Shown here piece by piece: positions 25,301 to 40,300 of a DNA stretch of 64,000 bases. The notes beneath the pieces were generated by a model. That model had not been told where the DNA came from. It made no database searches and saw only the letters and a program-made list of their open reading frames with translations. A program made the position numbers and the translations under genes. This DNA is from Amycolatopsis sp. WQ 127309 (GTDB lineage: Bacteria; Actinomycetota; Actinomycetes; Mycobacteriales; Pseudonocardiaceae). Location: positions 8,321,001 to 8,385,000 of the forward strand of contig NZ_CP095481.1 of assembly GCF_023023025.1 (NCBI RefSeq). Direction: 5' to 3'. The number at the start of each line of letters is the position of its first letter. The first letter of the stretch is position 1.

Positions 25301-28300
25301 GAGGCGTGGCGAGTCCAGTCCGCGCCGTCGGTCTCGGGACGCGAGTGGATCACGACGGTTCGGCGGCCGTCCGGTTCCGCGGCCGCCCCGACGACGACGT
25401 GGACGCGCAGGGCGGTGGTCTCGGGCACGAGCATCGGCGCCTCGATCACCAGCTCCTCCAGCACCGACGCGCCGACCCGGTCGCCGGCTTGGACGGCCAG
25501 TTCGACCAACGCCGCGCCCGGAACCAGGACGACGCCGTGGGCGGCGTGGTCGGCCAGCCACGGGTGCGTGGCCAGCGCGAGCCGCCCGGTCAAGACCACG
25601 CCGCCGGTGTCCGGGTCCTCGACCGCGGCACCGAGCACCGGGTGCGCGAGCGCCGTCTGGCCCAGCCCGGCCGCGTCGGTGGCGGCCTGCGGCACCAGCC
25701 AGAAGTGCTCGTGCTGGAACGCCGACGTCGGCACGGCCGCGACCGACCCGATAACCGGGCTCGCGGGCCAGCGGACGGCGACGCCGCGGACGAACAGCTC
25801 GGCGAGGGACTCCAGGAACCGGCCCCGGTCGCCTTGGCCGCGCTGCAGCGTGCCGCACACGACGGCGTCACGCACTCCCGCGTCGTCCAGGGTCTCCCCC
25901 AGCGCGGTGGTCAGGACCGGGTGCGGCCCGACCTCGACGAACACCCGGAATCCGCGCTCGGCCAGCGTCCGGGTGGCGTCGGCGAAGCGCACCGGGTGAC
26001 GCATGTTCTCGTACCAGTACCGGGCGTCCAGCTCCTCGCCGTCGGCCCAGTCGCCGGTCGTCGTGGACAGCAGCGGGATCTCGGCGGTACGCGGTGAGAG
26101 GTTCGCGAGCTGCGCGAGGACGCGCTCGCGCAGCGGCTCGACCTGGGCGGTGTGGGCGGCGAAGTCGACGCCTTCCGGCCGCCAGCGCATGATCCCCGCC
26201 TTGGCCAACCGGCGCTCGACGGTGTCGATCGCCTCGGGCTCGCCGGAGAGCGTGACCGAGTCCGGCGCGTTCACCGCGGCGATCGACACGCGGCCGGCCA
26301 GGTCGCCGAGCAGCGGCTCGACCACGTCGGCGCCGGCCAGCACCGACAGCATGGTGCCGTGCCCGGACAGCTCGTCGCGGATCAGCTTGCTGCGCACGGC
26401 GATCACCTTCGCGGCGTCCTCGAGGGACAGCGCCCCGGCGACACACGCCGCGGCCAGTTCACCCTGCGAGTGGCCGACCACGGCGTCGGGCCGGACGCCG
26501 GCGGCCTGCCACAGCGCGGCCAGCGAGACCAGCACCGCCCACGACACCGGCTGGACGACGTCCACGCGGTCCAGGCCCGGCGCACCGGGCGCGCCGGCGA
26601 TGACGTCGGAGAGCGTCCAGTCGAAGTGCGGCGTCAGCGCGCGTTCGCACTCGGCCATCCGGGCGGCGAACGCCGGCTCGGTGCCGAGCAGCTCGCGGCC
26701 CATGCCGGCCCACTGCGTGCCCTGGCCCGGGAAGACCAGCACGGTCCCACCCGCGGTGGCCGGGACGACGGCCCCGGTGCGCACCCCGACGACCGACCGG
26801 CCACCGGCGACCCCGCGCAGGCCGTCGATCGCCGTCTCGACGTCGCCGGCCACGACGACCGCGCGGTGGTCCCACGCCGCACGGCCGGTCAGCAGCGTGC
26901 GGGCCACCTCGGGCAGCGACGCGTCTCCCTCGGCGGCCAGGAAGTCCGCCAGGCGCTCGGCTTGCGCGGCCAGACCGCGGGCCGAGCGCGCGGACAGCAC
27001 CACGGGCACCGCCGTGCCGTCGCCGGCGTCGGCCGGGGCGGGCGGTGGGCCCTGTTCGAGGATGACGTGCGCGTTGGTGCCGGAGACGCCGAACGACGAC
27101 ACGCCGGCCCGGCGCGGACGCCCGGGCTCGGGCCAGGCGACCTCGTCGGTCAGCAACCGCACGGCACCCGACGCCCAGTCCACTTTGGACGACGGCGTGC
27201 CCGCGTGCAGCGTGCGCGGCAACAGGCCGTGCCGCATGGCGAGGATCATCTTGATCACGCCCGCGACGCCCGCGGCGGCCTGGGAGTGCCCGATGTTGGA
27301 CTTGAGCGAACCGAGCCACAGCGGCTCGTCCCGCTCCTGGCCGTAGGTCGCGATGACGGCCTGCGCTTCGATCGGGTCACCGAGCATGGTGCCGGTGCCA
27401 TGGGCCTCGACGGCGTCCACGTCGGACGGCCGCAAGCCCGCGTTGGCCAGCGCCTGGCGGATCACCGCCTGCTGGGCCGGGCCGTTCGGCGCGGTCAGGC
27501 CGTTGGACGCGCCGTCCTGGTTCACGGCGGTGCCCTTGACCACTGCCAGTACCGGACGGCCTTCGCGGCGCGCGTCGGACAGCCACTGCAGCACCACGAC
27601 GCCGACGCCTTCGGCCCAGCCGGTGCCGTCGGCGTCGTCCGAGAACGACTTGCACCGGCCGTCGGCCGACAGCGCGCCCTGGCGGGAGAACTCGACGAAC
27701 GTCGACGGCGACGCCATCACCGTCGCGCCACCGGCCAGGGCGACCGAGCACTCGCCGGAGCGCAGCGACTGGGCCGCCAGGTGGATCGCCACCAGCGACG
27801 ACGAACACGCCGTGTCCACCGTGACGGCCGGGCCCTGCACACCGAGCACGTAGGACACGCGGCCCGCGGCGACACTGCTCGCCGAACCGGTGCCCAGCAG
27901 GCCTTCCAGCTCCGCCGACCGCACGCCCGCGCCGTAACCCTGGTACATCAGGCCGGTGAAGACGCCGACGTCCTGCCCACGCAGCGACGTCGGATCGACC
28001 CCGGCGCGTTCGAGGGCCTCCCACGAGGTCTCGAGCAACAGCCGCTGCTGCGGGTCCATCGCGAGGGCCTCACGCGGCGAGATGCCGAAGAAACCGGGGT
28101 CGAACAGGCCCGCGTCGTGCAGGAAGCCGCCGGAACGGGTGACCGAGCGGCCCGTCGCGTCCGGGTCGCCGCCGAGCAGCGCCCCGAGGTCCCAGCCGCG
28201 GTCCTCGGGGAACGCCGACACGGCGTCGCGGCCCTCGTGGACCAGGTCCCACAGGCCGTCCGGGGTCGCCACGCCGCCGGGCAGGCGCACGCCCATGCCG

Positions 28301-31300
28301 ACGATCACGATCGGGTCGTCGGCGAGTGCGCCGGTCGCCGCGGTCACCACGCGGACGTCGTCCTCGCCGACCAGTTCGCCGAGCAGGTGCCCGGCGAGGG
28401 CGGCGGGGTTCGGGAAGTCGAACACGACCGTGGCGGGCAGGGTGACGCCGGTGGCCGTGCTCAGCCGGTTGCGCAGCTCCACCGCGGTCATCGAGTCGAA
28501 CCCGGCGTCGCGGAACGCCGTCGAGACCGCCATCGGGTCGGCGCCGCCGAGCACGACGGCGGCTTCGGTGCGCACCAGGTCGGTGAGCAGCGTCCGCTGG
28601 GCGTCGGCGTCCAGACCGGCCAGCCGGGACAGCACGCCGTCGGCCGCCGCGGTCCGGTCCGCCGGGCGGCGAACCTTGCCGACGATCTCGCGCAGGGTCG
28701 CGGGCAGCACACCGGCGCGCGCGTGGCCGCGCAGGACCGGGAGGTCCAGCGCGAGCGGCACCAGCACCGCACGGTCGGCGGACAGCGCGGTGTCGAGGGC
28801 GCGTATGCCCTGCTCGGCGTCGATCGCCTTGATGCCCGAGCGCGCCATGCGCGCGGTGTCCGCCGCGCCGAGGCCGCCGGTCATGGCGCTGCCCTCGGCG
28901 GCCCAGAGACCCCAGGCCAGCGAGACCGCCGGGTGCCCGGCCGCGCGGCGGCGGGCGGCGAGAGCGTCGAGGAACGCGTTGGCCGCCGAGTAGTTGCCCT
29001 GCCCGGCGCTGCCGAGCGTGCCGGCGACGGAGGAGAACAGGACGAACGCCGCCAGGTCCAGGTCGCGGGTCAGCTCGTCGAGGTGGCTCGCGGCGTCGGC
29101 CTTCGGGCCGAACACCGTGGCCAGCCGGTCGGGGTCGAGGGTGCCGATCATGCCGTCGCCCAGCACGCCGGCGGTGTGCACGACGGCCGTCAGCGGCGCG
29201 TCGGCCGGGACGGCGGCCAGCAGCCCGCGGACCTGGTCACGGTCGGCGACGTCGCAAGTCACGACGTCGACCCGTGCGCCCAGTGCCCGCAGCGAGGCGG
29301 CCAGTTCGGCCGCGCCGTCGGCGGCGAGCCCGCGCCGGGAGGCGAGCACCAGGCTGCGGATCCCGTGCGTGGCGACGACGTGCCGGGCCACGACCGCGCC
29401 CAGCGCGCCGGTGCCGCCGGTGATCACGACCGTGCCCGCCGGGTCGAGGGCGGCGACGTCCGTCTGTTCGGCGGTGACGCGGTTCAGGCGCGGGACCCAC
29501 ACGGCGTCCTCGCGCACGGCGACCTGCCATTCCTGCGCCGACGCGGCGCCCGCGAGGACGTCCATCGGAGCGTCGCCGGTGTCGAGGTCGGCCAGCAGCA
29601 CGCGGCCGGGTTCCTCGGCCTGGGCCGCGCGCACCAGCCCCCATACGGCGGCGAGCACCGGGTCGGCGACGGTCCCGGCCGCGTCGACCGCGCCGTGGGT
29701 GACGACGGCGAGCCGCGCATCCCGCAGGTCCGGGTCGGCCAGGAACGCGCGCAGCACGGCCAGTACGTCGGCCGTCGCCTCGTGCAGTGTCGTTCCGCCG
29801 GCCACGGGCAGGACGTACCAGTCGGCTGCCGGGCCGGTCAGGTCGTCGATGCCGCGTACGACGCCGGGTTCGGCCACGGCCGGTTCGGCCCAGGGGACCC
29901 AGTCGAGGCCGAACAGCAGGTCGTCCCGGCGCGGCGCGCCGGCCTGCAGCGGGCGGCTCACCACGGACGCCACCGACAGGACCGGCGCCCCGGTTTCGTC
30001 GGTCAGGTCCACCGAAATGCCGGAAGCGGCCGGGGCGACGCGCACGCGCAGGCGGTCCGCGCCCGGCGCGTGCAGCGCGATCCGGTTCCAGGCGAACGGG
30101 ACGCCGAGGGTGCCGCCGCTCTCGACCCCGGTCAGGAAGCCGGCGTGCAGGGCGGCGTCGAGCAACGCGGGGTGCAGGGTGAAGCCGCGCGCCTCGGCCG
30201 TCTCGGGCAGCGTCAGTTCGCCGAAGTTCTCCGGGCCGCGGCGCCAGGCGGCGGTCAGGCCCTGGAAGACCGGGCCGTAGTCGTAACCCTGCTCGGCGAG
30301 CAGGTCGTAGAAGTCCTCCAGGGCAACGGGTTCCGCGTCCGCGGGCGGCCATGGCGCCGTGTCGCGCACGGCGGTGGGCACGGCCGGCGTCAGGTAGCCG
30401 GTGGCGTGCCGGGTCCATTCGACGTCCATACCGTCGGGTCGCGAGTGCACCGCGACCGCGCGGCGGCCGAGGTCGTCGACCTCGGCGACGACGACCCGCA
30501 GGTCCAGGGCGCCGGTCTCCGGGACGAGCATCGGCGCCTCGATCACCAGCTCGTCGAGCATCGGGCAGTCGCCGTACGCGCCGGCCCGCAGCGCCAGCTC
30601 GACCAGCGCGGCCCCCGGCACCAGCAGCACGCCGCCGACGACGTGGTCGGCCAGCCACGGCTGCAGTTCGCGCGAGACGCGACCGGTCAGCGCGAAGCCG
30701 CCGCCGGGGATCTCCACGACCGCGCCGGCGAGCGGGTGGTCCAGCGCCGCCTGGCCGAGCCCGGCGGCGTTGCCACCGGTGGCCGGGCGCACCCAGTACT
30801 CGGTGTGCTGGAACGCCGTGGTGGGCACCGGAACCACGCGTCGCGGCCCGGCGAGCAGCGCGGACGCGTCGACGCCGGCGTCGCGCACGAACAGCTCGGC
30901 GAGCGCGGTCAGCGCGGTGGCCACCTCGGGCCGGTCGCGCCGGGTGAGCGCGACCGCGGGGGTGCCGGCCGCCGCGACCAGGGCCGACAGCACCGCGTCC
31001 GGGCCGAGTTCGAGCACCAGCGCGGGCGAGCGCCCGGCGATGGTGGTGACGACGTCGGCGAACCGCGTCGTCCGGCGTGCCTGGGCCGTCCAGTGGTCCG
31101 GAGAGCCCAGGTCGTCGGCGAAGGTGCCGGTCACCGCGGAGACGACCGGGATGGCCGGCGGCCGGTAGGTGAGCGTTTCGGCGACGGCCCGGAACTCGTC
31201 GAGCATCGGGTCCATCAGGGCCGAGTGGAACGCGTGGCTCACCGTGAGCACCGACGTCTTGCGGCCCTCGGCGGCGAGCCGGCCGGCGACCGCGTGCACC

Positions 31301-34300
31301 GGCTCGTGCTCGCCGGAGAGCACGACCGATTCGGGCCCGTTGACCGCGGCGATCGAGACGTGCCCGTCGACCGCTTCGATGGCCTTCAGCGCGTCGCCTT
31401 CGGTGGCCGCGACGGCGACCATCGCGCCCCCGGCGGGCAGCGCCGACATCAACCGGCCGCGGGCGGCGACCAGTTTCGCCGCGTCCGCCAGCGACAGCAC
31501 CCCGGCGACGTGGGCCGCGGTCAGCTCGCCCAGCGAGTGCCCGGCGAGCAGCTTCGGCCGGACGCCCCACGACCGCACGAGCCGGAACATCGCCACCTCG
31601 ACGGCGAACAGCCCGGCCTGGGTGAACGCCGTGTCGTCCAGCAGCGCGGCCAGGTCGGTGCCCGGCTCGGCGAACACCACGTCCCGCACGGCAGGCCGGC
31701 CGTCGAGGTGCGCGTCCAGCGCGGCGCAGACCTCGTCGAACGCCTCCGCGTACACCGGGTAGGCGGCGTACAGCTCCCGGCCCATCCCGGGCCGCTGCGC
31801 GCCCTGACCGGTGAACACGATCCCGACACCCGAGGTCTCGGGATCGACCTCGCCGCGGACGACACCGGGGCCGTCGACGGCGGTCAGCCCGGCCACCGCG
31901 GCGTCGCGGTCACCCGCGAGCACCACGGCCCGGTGTTCCCACACCGCCCGCGACGACAGCAGTGAACCGGCCACGGCCGCGAGGTCGTGGCCCGCCTCCA
32001 GGTGCGCGGCGACCCGGGCCGCCTGCGCGGTCAGGCCACGCCGGGAGCGGGCCGACACCACGACCGGGACGATCGCCGGCGCGTCCGGCGCGGCCTCGAC
32101 GACCGCGGCGGGCGCCTGTTCGACGATCACGTGCGCGTTGGTACCGCTGACGCCGAACGACGACACCGCCGAACGACGCGGCCGGCCCAGTTCAGGCCAC
32201 GCCGTCTCCTCGGTGAGCAACCGCACCGCACCGGCCGTCCAGTCCACTTTGGACGACGGCGTGTCGACGTGCAGGGTCTTCGGCAGCAGCCCGTGCCGCA
32301 TGGACAGGACCATCTTGATCACCCCGGCCACGCCGGCGGCGCCCTGGGTGTGCCCCACGTTGGACTTCAGGGAGCCCAGCCACAGCGGCGTCTCCCGGTC
32401 CTGGCCGTAGGTCGCGAGCACGGCCTGCGCCTCGATCGGGTCGCCCAGCGTGGTGCCGGTGCCGTGCGCCTCGACGGCGTCGACGTCCGCTGCGGCCAGA
32501 CCGGCGTCGGCCAGCGCCTGGCGGATGACCGCCTGCTGCGCGGGCCCGTTGGGCGCGGTGAGGCCGTTGGACGCGCCGTCGGAGTTGACCGCGCTCCCCC
32601 GGACCACGGCCAGCACCTCACGGCCTTCGCGACGCGCGTCGGACAGCCGCTGCAGCACCAGCACGCCGACGCCCTCGCCCCAGGCGGTGCCGTCGGCCGC
32701 TTCGGCGAACGACTTGCACCGGCCGTCGGCGGCCAGGCCGCGCTGACGGGAGAACCCGATGAACGGACCCGGCGTGGCCATCACCGTCGCGCCACCGGCC
32801 AGCGCCATCGTGCACTCGCCCGAGCGCAGCGCCTGCGCGGCGAGGTGGATCGCCACCAGCGACGACGAACACGCCGTGTCCACCGTGACCGACGGGCCCT
32901 GCACGCCGAGCACGTAGGAGACGCGCCCGGCGGCCGCGCCGCCCGAACCGCCGGTGCCGAGCAGGCCTTCCAGGCCGTCGGCCTGGGCACCCATGCCGTA
33001 GTCGTAGTACATCAGGCCGGTGAACACGCCGACCCGCTGCCCGCGCAGCGACGTCGGGTCGATCCCGGCGCGCTCCACGGCCTCCCACGACGTCTCCAGC
33101 AGCAGCCGCTGCTGCGGGTCCATCGCGAGGGCCTCCCGCGGCGAGATGCCGAAGAACGCGGGGTCGAACTGCCCGGCGTCGTGCAGGAAACCGCCGTGGC
33201 GGGTGTAGGTCTTGCCCGCGGCGTCCGGATCAGGGTCGTACAGGCTGTCCGCGTCCCAGCCGCGACCGGTCGGGAACTCGGTGATCCCGTCCCCACCACT
33301 GCGCAGCAGGTCCCACAGGTCCTCGGGCGTGGCCACCCCGCCGGGCAGCTTGACGCCGATCCCGACGATGGCGATCGGGTCGTCGGCCGCCGCCGTGCGC
33401 ACCGCGACCGTGGTACTGGGGGCTTCGGGGGCCGCGTCACCGGCCAGTTCATTGTGCAGGTGTTCGGCCAGGACGGCCGGGCTCGGGTAGTCGAACACGA
33501 CGGTCGCGGGCAGCGTCACGCCGGTGGCGGCGGTCAGCCGGTTGCGCAGCTCGACCGCGGTCAGCGAGTCGAACCCGGCGTCGCGGAACGCCTTCGCCAC
33601 ACCGATTCCCGCACCGCTGCCGAGCACGACGGCGGCTTCGGCGCGGACCAGCTCGGTCAGCGCGGCCAGCTGCCCGGCGGCGTCGAGACCGGCGAGCTCG
33701 GCGAGCAGGCCGGTGGACGCCGACGCCGCCTGGGCGGTCCGGCGGCCGCGCCCGGCCACGCCCCAGAGGATCGACGGCAGGACACCCGCACGGGCGTGCC
33801 CGCGCAGCACCGGCAGATCCAGCGCGGCCGGCACGAGCACGGCGTTGTCGGCGGTCAGCGCCGCGTCCAGCAGGCGCAGACCCGCGGCGGCGTCGAGCCG
33901 GGTCATGCCGGAGCGGTCGACGCGGGCGTCGTCGGCTTCGCCGAGGCCCGCGGTCATGGTGCTCGCTTCGGCCCACATGCCCCAGGCGAGCGACACGGCC
34001 GGGTGCCCGGCGGCGCGGCGGCGGGCGGCCAGCGCGTCGAGGAAGGCGTTGGCCGCGGCGTAGCTGGCCTGCCCGGCGCTGCCGAGCACCCCGGCGACCG
34101 AGGAGTACAGGACGAACGCGCCCAAGCCGAGGTCGCGGGTCAGCTCGTCGAGGTGCACCGCCGCGTCGGCCTTCGGCCGGAACACGGCGTCGACACGGGC
34201 GGCGTCGAGGGCGTCGAAGGTGCCGTCGTCGAGCACGCCGGCGGTGTGCACCACCGCGGTCAGCGGCGCGGTCGCCGGGACGTCGGCGAGCAGCGCGCGG

Positions 34301-37300
34301 ACCTGGTCGCGGTCGGCGACGTCGCACGCCACCAGCCGCACCTCGGCGCCGAGGTCGCGCAGCTCGGCCGCCAGCTCCGGCGCACCGGGCGCGGCCGGGC
34401 CGCGACGGGACGCCAGCAGCAGGCTCCGGACGCCGTGGACCGTCACCAGGTGCCGGGCCACGAGACCGCCAAGGGTGCCGGAACCGCCGGTGACGAGCAC
34501 CGTCCCGGCCGGGTCGAACCCGGCGGGCCGGTCGGTGTCCGTGAGCGTCTTTTCCAGGCGGGGCACCAGGATCCGGCCGTCACGGACGGCGAACTGGCTC
34601 TCCCCCGCGTCGATCGCCGCGGCCAGCGCACTGCCGACGGTCTCCTGGGTGTCGGCCAGCACGAGCCGGCCCGGGTTCTCCAGCTGGGCCGAGCGGATCA
34701 GGCCCCAGACCGCCGCGGCCGCCGGATCGGCCGGGTGCGTACCGAGCGGGTCGACGGCGCCGTCGGTGACGACGATCAGCCGCGCGCCGCGCCACCGGTC
34801 GTCGGCGAGGAACGCCTGGACGGTCTCGAGCACGGTGGTCACCGCGGCCCGGGCGTCGTCGGGGAGCTGCGCGGTGGTCACCGGCAGCAGGAGCAGTCCC
34901 GGTTCACCGTCGCCCGCCAGGTCGGCGGGGCCGGTGATCGTCTTCGTGGGGACGGCGTTCGGCTCGCCCACGGCGGGCAGTTCGGTCCAGGAAACCCGGT
35001 AGAGGGCGCCGATCCCGGGTCCGGCGTCGAGCTTCGCGGCGGTGACCGGCCGGCTGACCAGCGAGCCCACCGACAGCACCGGCGTGCCCGCCGGGTCGCT
35101 CAGCTCCACCGCCATCCCGCCGTCCGCGGCGGGGGTGACGCGGACGCGGACCGTGGTCGCGCCGATGGCGTGGACGGCGACGCGGTTCCACGCGAAGGGC
35201 AGCTCGATGCCGTCGCGCTCGCCCGAGCCCGCGGTGACCAGCGCGGTGTGCAGGGCCGCGTCGAACAGGGCCGGGTGGATCGCGAACCCGTCGTCGGCCG
35301 CGGCTTCCGGCAGGACGACCTCGCCGAACAGCTCCGGCCCGTGCGACCAGACGGCGGTCAGGCCCTGGAAAGCCGGACCGTAGCCGTAACCGTGGTCGGC
35401 GAGCGCGGTGTAGAAGCCGTCGAGGTCGAGCGGGAGCGCGCCGTCCGGCGGCCAGACCGCGGGTGCCGCGGCGGCGGCCGGCACGGCGGTGCCGAGGAAC
35501 CCGGCCGCGTGCCGCGTCCAGCCCGCGTCGCCGGTCTCCGGGCGGGTGTACACCGCAACCGCGCGGCGGCCGGTCGCGTCCAGCTCGCCGACGACGACCT
35601 GCAGGCGCAGCACGGCGTCCGCGGGCAGCAGCAGCGGTGCCTCGATGACGAGTTCGTCGAGCACCGGGCAACCCACGTCGTCACCCGCGCGGACGGCGAG
35701 CTCGACCAGCGCGGTACCCGGCACGAGCACGACCCCGCCGATGGCGTGGTCGGCCAGCCACGGCTGCAGGGCCTGCGACAACCGGCCCGCCAGCGCGACA
35801 CCGTCGGAGCCGGGCGTGTCCAGCACCGCGCCCACGAGCGGGTGCGCGGCCGGCGTCAGGCCCAGCGCCGCGGCACTGCCGGATTCTTGGGGCTCCAGCC
35901 AGAACCGCCGGTCCTGGAACGCCGTCGTCGGCACCGGGACCAGGACCCGCGACGCGGGCAGCAGCGCGGTCCAGTCGACGTCCTCGCCGCGGACGAACAC
36001 CTCGGCCAGCGCGCGCATCGCCGTCGGCACCTCGGGCCGGTCGCGCCGGGTCAGCGCGACCGCGGCGGGGGCGCCGGGCAGCGCGCCGGCGAGCCCGCTC
36101 AGTACACCGTCCGGGCCCAGCTCGACCAGCAGCGACCGGCCGGCCAGCGCGCCGACGGCGTCGGCGAACCGCACCGGGCGGCGGACCTGCTCGACCCAGT
36201 GTTCGGGCGTGGCGCAGTCGGCGGTGCCGGACACCATCGAGACCACCGGGATCGTCGGCGGCCGGTAGTCCAGCGTCTCGGCCACGGCCGCGAACTCGGC
36301 CAGCATCGGGTCCATCAGCGGCGAGTGGAACGCGTGGCTCACGGTCAACGTCTTCGTGCGGCAGCCGCGGGCCGCGAACGCCTCGGCGACCGCGTGCACG
36401 GCGTCGTGCGCACCGGAGATCACCACGGATTCCGGGCCGTTGACCGCGGCCAGCGACACGCGGTCGTCGAGCGCGGCGGCGACGTCCTCTTCGGACGCGG
36501 CGATCGCGACCATCGCGCCCCCGGCGGGCAGCGCCGACATCAGCCGGCCGCGGGCGGCCACCAGTTTCGCGGCGTCGGTCAGGGACAGCACCCCGGCGAC
36601 GTGGGCCGCGGTGATCTCGCCGAGCGAGTGGCCCGCGACCGCGCGCGGCCGGACGCCCCACGAGCGGACCAGCGCGAACATCGCCGTCTCGACCGCGAAC
36701 AGCCCGGCCTGGGTGAACACGGTGTCGTCCAGCAGCGCGGCGAGGTCGGTGCCCGGCTCGGCGAAGACGACGTCGCGGACCGGCGGGTGCTCCGGCAGGT
36801 GCCGGTCCAGTTCGGCGCAGGCCGCGTCGAAGGCGATGGCGAACACCGGGAACGCCGCGTGGAGTTCCCGGCCCATCCCGGCGCGTTGCGCGCCCTGGCC
36901 GGTGAACAGAAATGCGACACCGGCACCGGCGGGGTCCACTTCGCCCCGGATGGCGCCGCCTTCGCGCAAGGCGGTCACGGCCTGGCCGGGATCGGCGGCG
37001 AGCACCACAGCGCGGTGTTCCCACGCGGCCCGGGCGGACACGAGGGCACCGGCGACGTCGGTGAGCCGGACGTCCGGCGCCGCGGCCAGGTGCGCCGCCA
37101 GCCGTTCGGCCTGTGCGGCGAGCCCGGCTTCGGAACGGGCCGAGACCACCAGCGGGACCGGTCCGGCGGGCTCGGCGGGCCGGTCGGTGACCTCGGCGAA
37201 CGGCGGCTGTTCGAGGATGACGTGGGCGTTGGTCCCGGAGACGCCGAACGACGACACGGCGGCCCGGCGCGGGTGGCCGGTCTCCGGCCACGGCGTCTGC

Positions 37301-40300
37301 TCGCCGAGCAGCCGGACCGAGCCCGCCGTCCAGTCCACATGGGACGACGGCTCGTCCAGGTGCAGGGTCTTCGGCAGCACGCCGTGCTCGAGGGCCAGGA
37401 TCATCTTGACCACACCAGCGACGCCGGACGCGGCCTGGATGTGGCCGAGGTTCGACTTCAGCGCGCCGAGCAGCAACGGCCGGTCGGCGGGCCGGTCCTG
37501 CCCGTAGGTCGCCAGCAGCGCCTGGGCTTCGATCGGGTCACCCAGTGTCGTGCCGGTGCCGTGGGCCTCGACGACGTCGACGTCCGAAGTGGACAGTTCG
37601 GCGTTGGCCAGCGCCTGCCGGATGACCGCCTGCTGGGCGGGGCCGTTGGGGGCGGTCAGGCCGTTGGACGCGCCGTCGGAGTTGACCGCGGTGCCCTTCA
37701 CCACGGCCAGCACGTGACGGCCTTCGCGCAGCGCGTCGGACAGGCGCTGGAGCACGACGACCCCGGCGCCCTCACCCCACGCGGTGCCGTCGGCGGCCTC
37801 GGCGAACGGCTTGCAACGCCCGTCGGGGGCGAGCCCGCGCTGACGCGAGAACTCGACGAACGTCGCCGGGGTCGCCATCACCGTCACGCCGCCCGCCAGC
37901 GCCATCGAACACTCACCCGAACGCAGCGCCTGCGCCGCGAAGTGCATCGCCACCAGCGACGACGAACACGCCGTGTCCACCGTGACCGACGGGCCCTGCA
38001 CGCCCAGCACGTACGACACCCGCCCGGCGACGACGCTGGTCGTCGAGCCGGTGCCCAGCAGGCCGTCCAGCCCGGTGGTCCGCGCGCCCAGCCCGTAACC
38101 CTGGTAGGCGGCGCCGTGGAAGACGCCGATGTTCTTGCCGCGCAACGAAACCGGTGAGACGCCGGCGCGTTCCAAGGCCTCCCAGGACGTCGTCAGCAGC
38201 AGGCGCTGCTGCGGGTCCATGGCGAGGGCCTCGCGCGGCGAGATGCCGAAGAACTCCGGGTCGAACAGCCCGGCGCCGGTCAGGAAGCCGCCGTGGCGGA
38301 CGTAGGTCTTGCCGGAGGCGTCCGGATCGGCGTCGTAGAGGTCGCCGAGGTCCCAGCCGCGGTCGGCGGGGAACGGCGCGATCGCGTCACCGCCGTCGAG
38401 CAGCAGCTCCCACAGGCCTTCGGGGCTGTCGATGCCGCCGGGCAGGCGCAGGGCGGTCCCGACGATGACGATCGGGTCGTCGTCGGCAGCGGTCGCGGCC
38501 GACGCCACCACGGCGGGCGCGGCGGATCCGACCAGTTCGGTGTGCAGGTGCCCGGCCAGCGCTTCCGGGTTGGGGTAGTCGAAAACGGCCGTGGAGGGCA
38601 GGTTGACGCCGGTCTTCACGGTGAGCCGGTTGCGCAGCTCCACCGCGGTCAGCGAGTCGAACCCGGCGTCGCGGAAGGCGCGCGACGCGCCCACGCCCTC
38701 GGCGTCGCCGAGCACGACGGCGGCCTCGGCGCGGACCAGGTCGGTCAGCACCGCGAGCTGTTCGGCGGGGTCGAGCCCGGCGAGCCGGTCCGGCAGGCCG
38801 CCGGTCGGGTCGCCGTCGCGCGCGGCGCGGCGGACGCCGCCGACCAGGCCGCGGAAGATCGCGGGCAGCACGCCGAGCCGGGCGTAGTCGCGCAGGATCG
38901 CCGGTTCGAGGACCACCGGGACCAGGGCCGCGCGGTCCGCGCCGAGCGCGCGGTCGAGCAGCCGCATGCCGTGCTCGACGTCCACCGCGCCGATGCCCGA
39001 GCGGGCCATCCGCGCGGTGTCGGCGGTGTCGAGCCGCCCGCCCATGCCGACGCGGGCCCACATGCCCCAGGCGAGCGACACGGCGGCGTGCCCGGCGGCG
39101 CGGCGGCGGGTGGCGAGCGCGTCGAGGTAGGTGTTCGCGGCGGCGTAGTTGCCCTGGCCGGGACCGCCCAGCACACCCGCGGCGGAGGAGAACAGGACGA
39201 ACGCGGCCAGGCCGAGGTCCCGGGTCAGCTCGTCGAGGTGGGTGGCGGCGTCGACCTTGGGCCGGAACACCCGGTCGACCGCGGCGGCGTCGAGCGAGGT
39301 GACGACGCTGTCCTCCAGCACCCCGGCGGTGTGCACGACGGCGGTCAGCGGCGCGGGCAGCCCGGCCAGCAGCGCGCGGACCTGGTCGCGGTCGGCGACG
39401 TCGCAGGCCACGATCTCGACGCGGGCACCCAGCTCCCGCAGCTCCGCGGCGAGTTCCGGCGCACCGTCGGCGTCCGGGCCGCGACGGGACGCGAGCACGA
39501 CGGTGCCGCAGCCGTGGGTGGTGATCAGGTGCCGGGCCACGACGGCGCCGAGCGCGCCGGTACCGCCGGTGATCAGCGCGGTGCCGGCCGGATCGAGGGC
39601 GACGGCGGGCGGGCCGGCGACGACCCGGGTCAGCCGCGGCACCCACGTGCCGCTGTCCCGGACGGCGAGCTGCCCTTCACCGGCGGCGACCGCGGCGTCG
39701 AGGGTCGCCGTGTCCGGGATCCCGTCGACGTCGGCGAGCAGGAGACGGTCCGGGTTTTCCGACTGGGCGGAGCGCGCCAGCCCCCACACCGCGGCGGCGA
39801 CCGGGTCGACGGTCTCGCCGTCCCGGGTGGCGACGGCGTTGCGGGTGAGCAGGACGAGCCGGGTCCCGGCCCAGCGCGGCTCGGTGAGCAGTGTCTGGAT
39901 CGCTTTGAGCACTGTGTCCACAGTGGACCGGGCGCGTTCGGGTTCGGTGCTGCCGGTGCCCGCGGGTACCGGCAGCAGGACGTAGTCCCCGGCCGTGGCC
40001 GTCTCGGTGAGTTCCGTGACGACCTGCGACGTCGAGTCCGACGCGGCCGCAGGCACGTCGAGGGGTGTCCAGTCGACGCCGAAGAGGACGTCGGTGGGGT
40101 GGGTGGCGGCCGCTTCCGTCCGCTGGTGGCGGACCGCGGCGGCGGTGAGCACGGGCAGGCCGTCGGGGTCGGTCAGGCGCAGCGCGACGCCGTCGCCGGC
40201 CGGGGTCAGCCGGGCCCGCACCGTGCGCGCGCCGGTGGCGTGGATCGCGACGTCGGTCCAGGCGGCCGGGGTCAGCGGGGCGGTGCCGGGGTCGGTGACG

